29,369 nt of DNA from an uncultured Bacteroidales bacterium (GTDB lineage: Bacteria; Bacteroidota; Bacteroidia; Bacteroidales; P3), in assembly GCA_937886715.1 (NCBI GenBank), contig CAKZZD010000049.1, forward strand, positions 1-29,369. The letters run 5' to 3'. Position 1 is the first letter of the stretch. Every line of letters begins with the position of its first letter. The position numbers and the translations under genes are program-made. The notes below the pieces were generated by a model, which worked only from the letters and a program-made list of their open reading frames with translations, was not told the DNA's origin and did not search any database. Of the stretch, positions 7,093 to 14,124 are shown piece after piece.

Positions 7093-8397
7093 TTACTCAG
7101 TATATTTACATTGGAAACGGCGCTCATATTCCTCGATCAGCATGGGCCGGAAGTCGGGGTGGGCAATGCGGATGAGGTCCTCGGCACGGTGTTGCAGGGT
7201 GCGACCCTTGAGGCGGGCGATGCCGTACTCGGTGACCAAATAGTTCACGTCGTTGCGGGTGGTGCTGACGGCGGAGCCGGGGGTGAGGAACGGCTTGATG
7301 CGCGAGATGGTGCCACCGGCAGCTGTGGATGGCATGGCGATGATGCTCTTGCCTTCGCGTGCCATCGAGGCGCCGCGTATGAAGTCGATCTGTCCGCCGA
7401 TGCCGCTATACTGGCGCATGCCGATAGTCTCGCTGGCCACCTGGCCCATGAGGTCCACCTCGAGGCATGAGTTGATGGACGTCATGCGATACTGCTGCGC
7501 AATGATGATGGGGTCGTTGGTATAATCGACAGGATAGAGCTCGATGATCTCGTTGCCGTCCACATAATCATACAGTTCGCGGCTGCCCATGATGAAGGTG
7601 GCCACCACCTTGCCCTTGTGGAGGGTCTTACGGCTGCCGTTGATGTTGCCGCGCTTGATCAGCTCCGTCACGCCGTCGCTGAACATCTCGCTGTGGATAC
7701 CCAAATCGTTCTTGTCCTCAAGCTCGGCGAGGACAGCATTGGGGATGGCACCGATGCCCAGCTGCAGGGTGGCGCCGTCGGTCACCAGCGAGGCACAATG
7801 CCGTCCGATGGCCTTTTCCACCTCCGAGGGCGCATCGCCATGCAATTCGGGGAGCGGATAGGCGCAGGGGATGATGTGGTCGATTTGAGAAACATGAATC
7901 ATGTTGTCGCCATCCACGAAAGGCATCATCTCGTTGGTTTCGATGATGACCGAGCGGGCGCGACGGATGGCGGCCAGGGCGTAGTCGCAACTCACACCCA
8001 GCGAGCAGTAGCCCTCGTCGTTGGGCGGGGTGGCCTGGAAGATGGCCACATCGCAGGGAATCTCGTCGCCTATCATCTCAGGCACGTCGTGGAAATAGGC
8101 GGGGAAGAAATCGCCGTTCAGATGGTTGACGGCATCGCGCGAATTGCCGCTCAAGAAGTTGCTCACATGACGGAAATGGCCATAGCAGCGCGGATGCAGC
8201 AGCGGATTGTCGCCTAGGGTGGTCATGTGGAAAATCAGCACATCGTTGTAGTCCTCACAATGGTCGGCCATGGCTTGAGGCACCACTTTGGGTACAGCTG
8301 CCGCGTGGCCAAGCACCACACAGTCGCCGTCGTGAATATCTTTGATGGCCTCTTTGGGCTTCGACACTTTTCTTTTATATTCTTCTTTCCAGTTCAT
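7093..8397 (-). CDS. Acyl-CoA:acetate / 4-hydroxybutyrate-type CoA-transferase
   Basis: A 434-aa class I CoA-transferase of the acetyl-CoA hydrolase/transferase family, closest in layout to clostridial 4-hydroxybutyrate CoA-transferase and butyryl-CoA:acetate CoA-transferase. The acceptor glutamate is E237 in GIHSEM, the oxyanion/CoA glycine motif is GIGGQIDF, and the C-terminus has VTEYGIARLKGRT. It would exchange CoA between an acyl-CoA and acetate (or succinate) during fermentation. Crotonase and 3-hydroxybutyryl-CoA dehydrogenase elsewhere in the window make a butyrate-type role plausible, but succinate or propionate exchange fits equally. It is first in an operon with marC, with its own promoter. 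Confidence 0.87.
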   Translation of the reverse strand: MNWKEEYKRKVSKPKEAIKDIHDGDCVVLGHAAAVPKVVPQAMADHCEDYNDVLIFHMTTLGDNPLLHPRCYGHFRHVSNFLSGNSRDAVNHLNGDFFPAYFHDVPEMIGDEIPCDVAIFQATPPNDEGYCSLGVSCDYALAAIRRARSVIIETNEMMPFVDGDNMIHVSQIDHIIPCAYPLPELHGDAPSEVEKAIGRHCASLVTDGATLQLGIGAIPNAVLAELEDKNDLGIHSEMFSDGVTELIKRGNINGSRKTLHKGKVVATFIMGSRELYDYVDGNEIIELYPVDYTNDPIIIAQQYRMTSINSCLEVDLMGQVASETIGMRQYSGIGGQIDFIRGASMAREGKSIIAMPSTAAGGTISRIKPFLTPGSAVSTTRNDVNYLVTEYGIARLKGRTLQHRAEDLIRIAHPDFRPMLIEEYERRFQCKYTE

Positions 8398-8471
8398 GAG
8401 TCAAAAAAGGATGGTTTATTAGACTATATCTGTGAAGGATGCAGACAAACTATGCCTATCTTTACGGGGAG

Positions 8472-8502
8472 CAAAGATACGAAAGAAAAATAAGATAACA
8501 AA
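8472..8502 (-). promoter_or_regulatory. Promoter of the CoA-transferase-marC operon
   Basis: On the minus strand -7 TATCTTTG (8472-8479) and -33 TTTG (8499-8502) are 19 bp apart. The leader to ATG 8397 is about 70 nt. Confidence 0.75.
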
Positions 8503-8509
8503 AAATAAT

Positions 8510-9577
8510 TTAAAGGCGCTTGTAGTGGCAAGTCAGCAGGGTGCCGTCATCGTCGTAGAGATGAAGGCCCGAACCCTCGCAGTAGCGCCACACCTTACAG
8601 TCTTCGCATTGGCCTTTTTTTGCCCAGCTGCGGTCGCGCATCACCTGGAAGCGGTTCTGCCACACATCCCACAAGTCGTCGCCTTGATAGATGTTTCCCT
8701 GATCCATGTGGCTGCGCACCGACGTGCATCCGCTGATGGCGCCATCGCAGCGGATTGAAGCCACATCCACCCCACTCCGGCAGTAAAAGAAATGGTCACG
8801 GACCCGCTGTTCGTATTCGCCCAAGAAACCTTCGCAGGCATAGCTCACCCGTATGCGCGGGTCGGTGTCACGGCTCTGTTGTATGAAATCCATCAACCCC
8901 TTCAGCTGGCTGTCGGTAAGCTGCAGCTCAGGGTCGGAGGCAGCACGGCCCATGGGGAAAATGCTGAACAGGCGCCAATTTTTGACGCCGAGGCTGATCA
9001 GGTATTCCTTGAATTCACCCAGAAGTTGATAGTTGCGGGGGTTGACACATGTGACAATGTCCCACAGGAAACCCCTGCTTGCAGCCAGTAGCCGCACGCC
9101 TTCGGTGGCATGGGCAAAACTGCCCGGATGCTGACGAATCCAATTGTGCTGATCTTCGAAACCGTCAAGGCTGATGGTGATCGAATGCATCCCTGCCGCC
9201 AGCAGGCTGTCGAGCCGCTTGGCATCGAGCAGATAGCCATTGGTTACCAGTCCCCAAGGATACTCACGACGGTTCAGCTGGTAGCCCACCTCCTCCAGAT
9301 CATCGCGCAGCAGCGCCTCGCCTCCAGTGAAGATAATGAATGTCGTGTGCGGATCGACATGGGGCGTCAGTCCGTCAATCACCTTAAGGAAATCGGCAGC
9401 AGGCATATCCTTCACATCGGGCAACACCTTACAGTCGCTTCCACAATGGCGACAACTCATATTGCACCTCAGAGTGCATTCCCAAAACAAAGTCCGCAAC
9501 GGATGCAGTTGAGCATTGTTGTGGCGAAGGCTGCGCTGCAGCTCCAATCCCAACCTTTGTCTGAGCGACAATCCCAT
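8510..9577 (-). CDS. Radical SAM/SPASM enzyme of the rSAM-lipoprotein system (TIGR04133-like)
   Basis: A 355-aa radical SAM protein. The [4Fe-4S]-binding CX3CX2C motif is C38/C42/C45 within CNMSCRHC, followed by the TGGEALLR glycine motif. The C-terminus is a SPASM-like cysteine-rich domain with C-x2-C-x5-C in GQCEDCKVWRYCEGSG plus a late TCHY cysteine. This layout, with lipoprotein genes directly upstream, matches the Bacteroidota rSAM/lipoprotein system (TIGR04133 with TIGR04134), whose modification is not known to me. The start at 9577 lies 4 nt after the mini-lipoprotein stop. Two candidate substrates precede it in the operon. Confidence 0.88.
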   Translation of the reverse strand: MGLSLRQRLGLELQRSLRHNNAQLHPLRTLFWECTLRCNMSCRHCGSDCKVLPDVKDMPAADFLKVIDGLTPHVDPHTTFIIFTGGEALLRDDLEEVGYQLNRREYPWGLVTNGYLLDAKRLDSLLAAGMHSITISLDGFEDQHNWIRQHPGSFAHATEGVRLLAASRGFLWDIVTCVNPRNYQLLGEFKEYLISLGVKNWRLFSIFPMGRAASDPELQLTDSQLKGLMDFIQQSRDTDPRIRVSYACEGFLGEYEQRVRDHFFYCRSGVDVASIRCDGAISGCTSVRSHMDQGNIYQGDDLWDVWQNRFQVMRDRSWAKKGQCEDCKVWRYCEGSGLHLYDDDGTLLTCHYKRL

Positions 9578-9581
9578 AGGC

Positions 9582-9725
9582 CTAGTCCAGTGATTGGAAA
9601 TGGCACTCCATCACACCGTAAGCCATCTCAGGCCTACTATCCTCGTCCTCGCATGAAGCAAAGCCCAGCATACCCAACAGCGCCACAATCAGCAAGCGCT
9701 TCCAATTTGACAAAATACTTTTCAT
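9582..9725 (-). CDS. 47-residue mini-lipoprotein next to the radical SAM gene
   Basis: A small gene starting at ATG 9725 and ending at TAG 9582, only 4 nt before the radical SAM start. It encodes a lysine/arginine N-terminus, a hydrophobic stretch and the lipobox GFASC (acylated Cys25). A short acidic linker EDEDSRPE follows, then MAYGVMECHFQSLD and the stop. The YGV segment aligns with LMYGVPTMNYS of the full-length lipoprotein upstream, so this looks like a paralogue cut off just after the conserved motif. It carries one cysteine (C41) besides the lipid-attachment one. It may be a true minimal substrate peptide or a decaying duplicate. Confidence 0.72.
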   Translation of the reverse strand: MKSILSNWKRLLIVALLGMLGFASCEDEDSRPEMAYGVMECHFQSLD

Positions 9726-9756
9726 AACTCAAAAAAAATAATATGGTGTTTTCTCG

Positions 9757-9799
9757 ATAACCCATCCGCCAATCCGATGGGCTGCGGCCAATGGGTTAT
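9757..9799. terminator. Hairpin between the two lipoprotein genes
   Basis: ATAACCCAT (9757-9765) pairs with ATGGGTTAT (9791-9799), with an inner CCGC/GCGG stem (9766-9769, 9784-9787). On the leftward mRNA it begins at the stop codon of the 182-aa lipoprotein. A U-run (TATTTTTTTT at 9740-9731) follows only 17 nt later, so it may be a partial terminator or attenuator. The T-run directly after the stem on the plus strand is the complement of the terminal Lys codons. Confidence 0.5.
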
Positions 9800-10344
9800 T
9801 TTTTTTCGACTATTACATCAAGGTCCTTGTTGAATGTGCCTTGATTCCATCCGCCGGCTTCCTGACGGTCCAAATCCTCGGGCAGCACCGGCACCGAAAG
9901 CACCTGATTCTGGTAGCTGCCGTTTTCCTGGCCGTCCACGTCGCGAATCAGCAGTTTCACCTCGGTCTGAGGAAGCCCGCTGTTCTTGATTTCGAAATGT
10001 CCTTTGCGGTCGGTCACCACCTCGGTGCTTTTGAGATAGCGGCTCACATTCTCAGGATCACCGACCAACTCGCCCTCGGGAGTGGTCTCCATATTGCGCT
10101 CGAGCATATTCACCCGGATATCTTTCACAGGATTGCCCTCGGCATCGCGCACGCGCCCCTGAATGGAATAGTTCATCGTCGGCACGCCATACATCAGGCG
10201 CACCTCGCCACGGTCGCGCACCGTGGGCGCCGGATCTTCTTCAGGCTCGGCCATCTGCTTGTGACAGTGGCACGAAGATAATCCTAGCGCGCCCATCACC
10301 GTCACAAGAAGCCAGTTTTTCAATTTGAGAAATTTTATCTTCAT
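9796..10344 (-). CDS. Radical SAM-associated lipoprotein (TIGR04134-like)
   Basis: A 182-aa lipoprotein whose N-terminus MKIKFLKLKNWLL leads to the lipobox GLSSC with acylated Cys25, followed by HCHK. Residues 50-55 carry the LMYGVP motif seen in lipoproteins paired with Bacteroidota radical SAM enzymes. After it comes a carboxypeptidase-regulatory-like beta domain (IQGRVRDAEGNPVKDIRV, then TDRKGHFEIKNSG). The motif near the N-terminus is the likely site of action of the radical SAM enzyme encoded downstream (inference). The frame stays open upstream to 10932, but that part is the antisense of the DAHP synthase gene; the lipoprotein signal fixes ATG 10344. It is the first gene of the three-gene operon. 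Confidence 0.85.
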   Translation of the reverse strand: MKIKFLKLKNWLLVTVMGALGLSSCHCHKQMAEPEEDPAPTVRDRGEVRLMYGVPTMNYSIQGRVRDAEGNPVKDIRVNMLERNMETTPEGELVGDPENVSRYLKSTEVVTDRKGHFEIKNSGLPQTEVKLLIRDVDGQENGSYQNQVLSVPVLPEDLDRQEAGGWNQGTFNKDLDVIVEKK

Positions 10345-10379
10345 ACAATTAATAACGGCGAACATTGAAAAATATTTTG

Positions 10380-10387
10380 TACCTTTG
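10380..10387 (+). promoter_or_regulatory. -7 box of the DAHP synthase gene
   Basis: TACCTTTG at 10380-10387 matches the -7 consensus and ends 8 nt before ATG 10396, implying a transcript with almost no leader. No good -33 TTTG is visible at 19-21 bp. Confidence 0.6.
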
Positions 10388-10395
10388 CAATCGAA

Positions 10396-11490
10396 ATGGA
10401 AAATATCAAACGTCCCTACCTGATTGCCGGCCCCTGCAGTGTGGAAAGCCATGAGCAGCTGCTCAATGTCAGCAAAGCCCTTTGTGCCATTCCCAACGTG
10501 CAATTGATCCGTGCCGGAGTGTGGAAACCCCGCACCCGTCCCGGTGGATTTGAAGGCCTGGGCGAACAGGCGCTGCAATGGATGAGGCAGATTGCCGACA
10601 GCCCGCTTCGCATGGCCGACGGTGCCCCCGTCAACTACTGCTGCGAAGTGGCACGGCCCGAACATGTCGAACTCTGCCTGCAATACGGCATCAGCCACGT
10701 ATGGATCGGCGCCCGCACCACCGTCAATCCCTTCATGGTCGAGGAAATATGCCAGTCGCTCCGCGGCACCGGCATCTCTGTCATGGTGAAAAACCCGGCC
10801 AGTCCCGACCTGGGCCTGTGGATAGGCGCCATCGAACGTCTCATGCAATCGGGCATCACCGACATCAAAGCCATACACCGCGGATTCACCACCTACAATC
10901 CACGCACCCTGCCACAGTCCAACGGCCCCCACTACCGCAACCAGCCCCTGTGGGAGATACCCATCTCGCTACACCGCGAAATGCCCGACATCCCCATCCT
11001 CTGCGACCCGAGCCACATCGGTGGCAGTCGCGAACTGGTGGCGCCCCTGTGCCTTGCCGCCATGCTCATCGACTTTGACGGGCTCATGATCGAGGTGCAC
11101 CCCGACCCCGCGACAGCATGGACCGACGCCAACCAGCAGATCACCCCCGACGCCCTGGTCAGGATTGTCGGCGGCCTCAACCTTCAGCAACCTGCCGGCA
11201 CCCCCGACGCCGAGCACCAGCTGGCGCCCCTCCGCGACAGCATCGACACCATCGACCACCAGCTTGTGGGACTGCTGGCCGAACGCATGGAGCTGTCGCG
11301 CAAGATAGCCGACATCAAACGCCAGTGCCACATGCCCGTCTTCCAGTCGCAGCGATGGCAGTCGGTGCTCCACGACCGCCTCGTGCAAGCCACCGCCATC
11401 GGCCTCGACGCCTCGTTCATGCGCGAACTGCTCGAAAAAATCCACGCCGAAAGCGTCCGGGTGCAGCTCGAGGGACAATCCTCAACATAA
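10396..11490 (+). CDS. Bifunctional DAHP synthase / chorismate mutase
   Basis: A 364-aa fusion that catalyses the first step of the shikimate pathway (PEP + erythrose 4-phosphate to DAHP) and the chorismate-to-prephenate step. The N-terminal TIM barrel (about 5-262) is of the AroG/KdsA type: LIAGPCS (9-15), KPRTRPGGFEG (44-54), VKNP (131-134), HRGF (161-164) and CDPSH (203-207). An AroQ-type chorismate mutase helical domain spans about 276-356, with RDSIDTIDHQL and the ELSRKIADIK helix. This order is the one known in Bacteroidota, where the mutase domain probably mediates feedback by prephenate or aromatic amino acids. It is transcribed alone, divergent from the lipoprotein operon. Confidence 0.94.
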   Translation: MENIKRPYLIAGPCSVESHEQLLNVSKALCAIPNVQLIRAGVWKPRTRPGGFEGLGEQALQWMRQIADSPLRMADGAPVNYCCEVARPEHVELCLQYGISHVWIGARTTVNPFMVEEICQSLRGTGISVMVKNPASPDLGLWIGAIERLMQSGITDIKAIHRGFTTYNPRTLPQSNGPHYRNQPLWEIPISLHREMPDIPILCDPSHIGGSRELVAPLCLAAMLIDFDGLMIEVHPDPATAWTDANQQITPDALVRIVGGLNLQQPAGTPDAEHQLAPLRDSIDTIDHQLVGLLAERMELSRKIADIKRQCHMPVFQSQRWQSVLHDRLVQATAIGLDASFMRELLEKIHAESVRVQLEGQSST

Positions 11491-11497
11491 TAAAAAA

Positions 11498-11527
11498 AGC
11501 CTTCCCCATGACAGATGCCAGGGGAAG
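11498..11527 (-). terminator. Intrinsic terminator of rplU-rpmA
   Basis: Reading the minus strand, CTTCCCC (11527-11521) pairs with GGGGAAG (11507-11501) and is followed by GCTTTTTTT. It lies 27 nt beyond the rpmA stop, between the convergent DAHP synthase and rpmA genes. Confidence 0.8.
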
Positions 11528-11553
11528 ACCAATCGCAAAACTATGAAAAAAAA

Positions 11554-11814
11554 TTACTTTTCTGCGGGAACCACGGAAACGAAGCTTCTGTCTTCGCGGC
11601 CTTTGTGGAATTTCACCACACCGTCGACCAAAGCATAGAGCGTATAGTCCTTGCCCATTCCGACATTCTGTCCGGGATTGTGGACGGTGCCACGCTGACG
11701 CACGATGATGTTGCCGGCGATGCAATGCTGACCACCGAAAATCTTCACGCCTAAACGTTTGCTTTCGCTCTCACGACCGTTACTGGAACTACCAACACCT
11801 TTTTTATGAGCCAT
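11554..11814 (-). CDS. rpmA: 50S ribosomal protein L27
   Basis: An 86-aa L27, located near the peptidyl transferase centre. It starts MAHKKGVGSSSNGRESESKR, with the short mature-like N-terminus (no cleaved Firmicutes-type extension), then RLGVKIFGGQ and GTVHNPGQNVGMGKDYTLYA. Length and sequence are standard. It follows rplU by 33 nt in the conserved L21-L27 operon and is closed by an intrinsic terminator. Confidence 0.98.
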   Translation of the reverse strand: MAHKKGVGSSSNGRESESKRLGVKIFGGQHCIAGNIIVRQRGTVHNPGQNVGMGKDYTLYALVDGVVKFHKGREDRSFVSVVPAEK

Positions 11815-11847
11815 AATATAATGTTTTTAAAAGGTTAGACACTACTG

Positions 11848-12156
11848 TTAGTTGATGCTATCGATCTTAATCTGGGTCAGATAGTCGCGATGGCCGTTCA
11901 TCTTCTGATAGCCCTTACGACGGATCTTCTTAAACACCAAAACCTTATCGCCCTTAAGGTGGCGGAGGACGGTAGCCTTTACATTAGCACCAGCAATGTA
12001 AGGTTTGCCAACCTCGACGTTGCCATCATTGTCTTTAAGCATCACGGTGTCAAAAGAAACTTCGCTACCCTCGTCATTGTGCAGACGGTTCACAAAAATC
12101 TTCTGATCTTGGGCGACCTTGAATTGCTTACCTGCGATTTCTACGATTGCGTACAT
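11848..12156 (-). CDS. rplU: 50S ribosomal protein L21
   Basis: A 102-aa L21 that binds 23S rRNA. It begins MYAIVEIAGKQFKVAQDQ and ends with the VFKKIRRKGYQKMNGHRDY region typical of the family. It is the first gene of the rplU-rpmA operon, with a consensus promoter and a leader of about 60 nt. No ribosomal-protein autoregulatory structure was recognised in that leader. Confidence 0.98.
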   Translation of the reverse strand: MYAIVEIAGKQFKVAQDQKIFVNRLHNDEGSEVSFDTVMLKDNDGNVEVGKPYIAGANVKATVLRHLKGDKVLVFKKIRRKGYQKMNGHRDYLTQIKIDSIN

Positions 12157-12223
12157 TGTAACTTTTTGATTTATAATTATTTTCTCAAATATTCGGAGGA
12201 ATTTCTTCCCATATTTCGGACTG

Positions 12224-12254
12224 CAAAGATACGAACATTTTCCGATCCGGCAAA
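12224..12254 (-). promoter_or_regulatory. rplU-rpmA promoter
   Basis: On the minus strand -7 TATCTTTG (12224-12231) and -33 TTTG (12251-12254) are 19 bp apart, a full match to the Bacteroidota housekeeping consensus. Confidence 0.8.
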
Positions 12255-12417
12255 ATATTTTTCATTTTTAACAAATTTTGTGCACCTCAAGAAAGGCTTG
12301 CGCCATCTGCATCCCCCATCTTCCCCGCGCTCCCCGGCATCCCTTTTTCAGCAATCTGGTTTTCAACACCATAATAATAATAATACATATTTTTTACGCC
12401 GATAACATTTTTTTTCA

Positions 12418-12425
12418 TATCTTTG
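12418..12425 (+). promoter_or_regulatory. -7 box of the TIGR04076-ackA operon
   Basis: TATCTTTG at 12418-12425 ends 9 nt before ATG 12435, so the predicted transcript starts within a few nucleotides of the start codon. The -33 region is weak. Confidence 0.65.
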
Positions 12426-12434
12426 CAACTTGAT

Positions 12435-12767
12435 ATGGCCAACGATGTGAAAATAACCGCCATGCGGCAGACCGTCTACCCCGACTTGATGGAGCAATAT
12501 GAGAACCCCATCAAGCACGCCTGCGACGTGCGGATCGGCCAGTCGTGGGTGAGCCACAACGGGCAGCGCCCCGACAGCATGTGCGAAAGCGCATGGGAAA
12601 GCATGCGCAGCTTCGTCGAGGCCTTGGCCAACGGCGGCAGCAACTTCTACGACGGATGGATGCGCAATCCCCGCAGCGCTATGATCAGCTGCAACGACGG
12701 CTTCCGCCCCGTGAGTTTCCTGATTGAAACAATAGACCCTTGTAACACTGACGTTGAAAAAATATGA
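12435..12767 (+). CDS. TIGR04076-family small protein
   Basis: A 110-aa cytoplasmic protein. Its opening VKITAMRQTVYPDLMEQYEN, the central RIGQSWVSHNGQRPDSMCESAW and the end ISCNDGFRPVSFLIE match the TIGR04076 pattern: a KITV-like strand, a cysteine before the aromatic segment, and a C-[NT]-DGFRPV-F end. The function of that family is unknown to me. The stop overlaps the acetate kinase start in ATGA, so the two are translationally coupled. The start is ATG 12435; the frame's earlier ATG at 12423 lies inside the promoter. Confidence 0.75.
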   Translation: MANDVKITAMRQTVYPDLMEQYENPIKHACDVRIGQSWVSHNGQRPDSMCESAWESMRSFVEALANGGSNFYDGWMRNPRSAMISCNDGFRPVSFLIETIDPCNTDVEKI

Positions 12768-13963
12768 AGATTCTGGTTCTTAATTGCGGCAGTTCATCGC
12801 TGAAATATCAGCTGATCGATGTCGACACCAAGACGGTGATGACCAAAGGCCTGCTCGAACGCATCGGCCTCGAAATGGGCATTTTCTCCTACACGAGCCA
12901 CGGCACGAAGCACACCACCGAATGCCCTATCCCCAACCACACCGAAGGTTTGAAACTGGTGATGGGTGCCCTGATGGACAAGGAAACCGGCGTGATCAAA
13001 TCGATCGACGAGGTGAGCGCCGTCGGCCACCGCTTTGCCCATGGTGGCGAATATTTCAAAAAGAGCGAAATCATCTCCCGTGAACTGATCAACAAGGAAG
13101 AGTCGCTGACCGACCTCGCCCCGCTGCACATCCCCGGCAACATCATGGGCGCCGAGGCCATCAACAACGTGCTGCCACACATCCCGCAGGTGGCCGTGTT
13201 CGACACCGCCTTCAACCTCAGCATCGAGCCGAAGAACTATCTCTACGGCATCCCCTACGAATACTACGAGCAATACGGCATCCGCCGCTACGGCTTCCAC
13301 GGCACCAGCCACCGTTTCGTGGCGAAAAAGGGTGCCAAGATGATCGACCGCTATTGGAAAGACCTGAAAATCATCACCTGCCATCTGGGCAGCGGTGCCT
13401 CTATCTGCGCCATCGACCACGGCAAGAGCGTCAACAACAGCATGGGCATGACCTCGCTCGAAGGCCTGACGATGGGGTCGCGCTGTGGCGACATCGACAT
13501 CGGAGCCGTACTCTACCTGATGGACAAAGCCGGCCTCAGCGCCGACCAGATGAACGACATCCTGTACAAGAAGAGCGGCCTCGTGGGGCTGACAGGCGGC
13601 TCGCCCGACATGCGCGACATCTGGGCCGGCGTGCAACGCGGTGACAAGCGCAACACGCTGGCTTTCGAGGTCTTCGCACAACGCTGCAAGAAATACATCG
13701 GAGCCTTCATCGCCCAGATGAACGGTTGCGACCTGCTCATCTTCACCGGCGGCATCGGCGAAAACGCCTGGTTCATGCGCCACGCCATTCTGGAAAACAT
13801 GGAGTGGCTGGGCATCGACATCGACATGGACCTCAACGACCGCACCGCGGGCGTCGACGCCATCATCTCGCGTCCCGGCGCTCGCGTGACCACCGCCGTG
13901 GTGCTCACCGACGAGGAGCTGGCCATCGCCATCGACACCTACAAACTGGTCTGCGAACAATAG
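12764..13963 (+). CDS. ackA: Acetate kinase (short-chain acyl kinase)
   Basis: A 399-aa ASKHA-fold kinase converting acetyl phosphate + ADP to acetate + ATP. Seen are N7 in LNCGSSSLKYQ, R90 in GHR, H122 in APLH, D147 in FDTAF, GFHGTSH (H179) and the GIGEN adenine loop. Residues known to line the acetate methyl pocket in the Methanosarcina enzyme (Val93, Leu122, Phe179, Pro232) here read Ala92, Leu121, Phe178 and Ser231; APLHNP is APLHIP and TAFH is TAFN. The pocket may therefore accept propionate or butyrate. No phosphotransacetylase gene lies beside it, which is unusual. It is coupled to the TIGR04076 gene and ends at a strong terminator. Confidence 0.9.
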   Translation: MKILVLNCGSSSLKYQLIDVDTKTVMTKGLLERIGLEMGIFSYTSHGTKHTTECPIPNHTEGLKLVMGALMDKETGVIKSIDEVSAVGHRFAHGGEYFKKSEIISRELINKEESLTDLAPLHIPGNIMGAEAINNVLPHIPQVAVFDTAFNLSIEPKNYLYGIPYEYYEQYGIRRYGFHGTSHRFVAKKGAKMIDRYWKDLKIITCHLGSGASICAIDHGKSVNNSMGMTSLEGLTMGSRCGDIDIGAVLYLMDKAGLSADQMNDILYKKSGLVGLTGGSPDMRDIWAGVQRGDKRNTLAFEVFAQRCKKYIGAFIAQMNGCDLLIFTGGIGENAWFMRHAILENMEWLGIDIDMDLNDRTAGVDAIISRPGARVTTAVVLTDEELAIAIDTYKLVCEQ

Positions 13964-13985
13964 CCCTGCCCACTTGCGACAACAG

Positions 13986-14041
13986 AAACGGTGTCGCCCG
14001 GAATTGCCACAAAGCAGCACACCTGGGCGACACCGTTTTTT
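13986..14041 (+). terminator. ackA terminator
   Basis: AAACGGTGTCGCCC (13986-13999) and GGGCGACACCGTTT (14025-14038) form a perfect 14-bp stem with a 25-nt loop, followed by more Ts. It starts 22 nt after the ackA stop. Confidence 0.85.
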
Positions 14042-14058
14042 GTCCGACCGGCATACAT

Positions 14059-14093
14059 CTGTTGTACAACAGTCGTCCATCAGACGTTCATCA
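14059..14093. repeat. 11-nt repeat array, copy 2 (short)
   Basis: A 14-nt palindrome CTGTTGTACAACAG (14059-14072) is followed by 11-nt steps: GTTGTACAACA (14061), GTCGTCCATCA (14072), GACGTTCATCA (14083). It corresponds to copy 1 with 13 nt missing from its centre (CGAAAAATGTTCG). It lies between the ackA terminator and the convergent DUF4249 gene. Confidence 0.7.
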
Positions 14094-14124
14094 CATGCAT
14101 CGGGACCGCCGGGCCGTCGGGCTG

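Noticed and set aside
10345..10932. N-terminal extension of the radical SAM-associated lipoprotein
   Set aside because: The upstream part is antisense to the DAHP synthase gene and crosses both promoters; a clean lipoprotein signal begins at 10344.
12280..12360. Another 11-nt array in the pyrimidine-rich part of the rplU/TIGR04076 gap
   Set aside because: CCCC-containing steps can be forced into 11-nt phase, but no two units are close copies and there is no symmetric centre.
12794..14080. A 428-codon minus-strand frame opposite ackA
   Set aside because: Antisense shadow of acetate kinase that also runs through the terminator and repeat.
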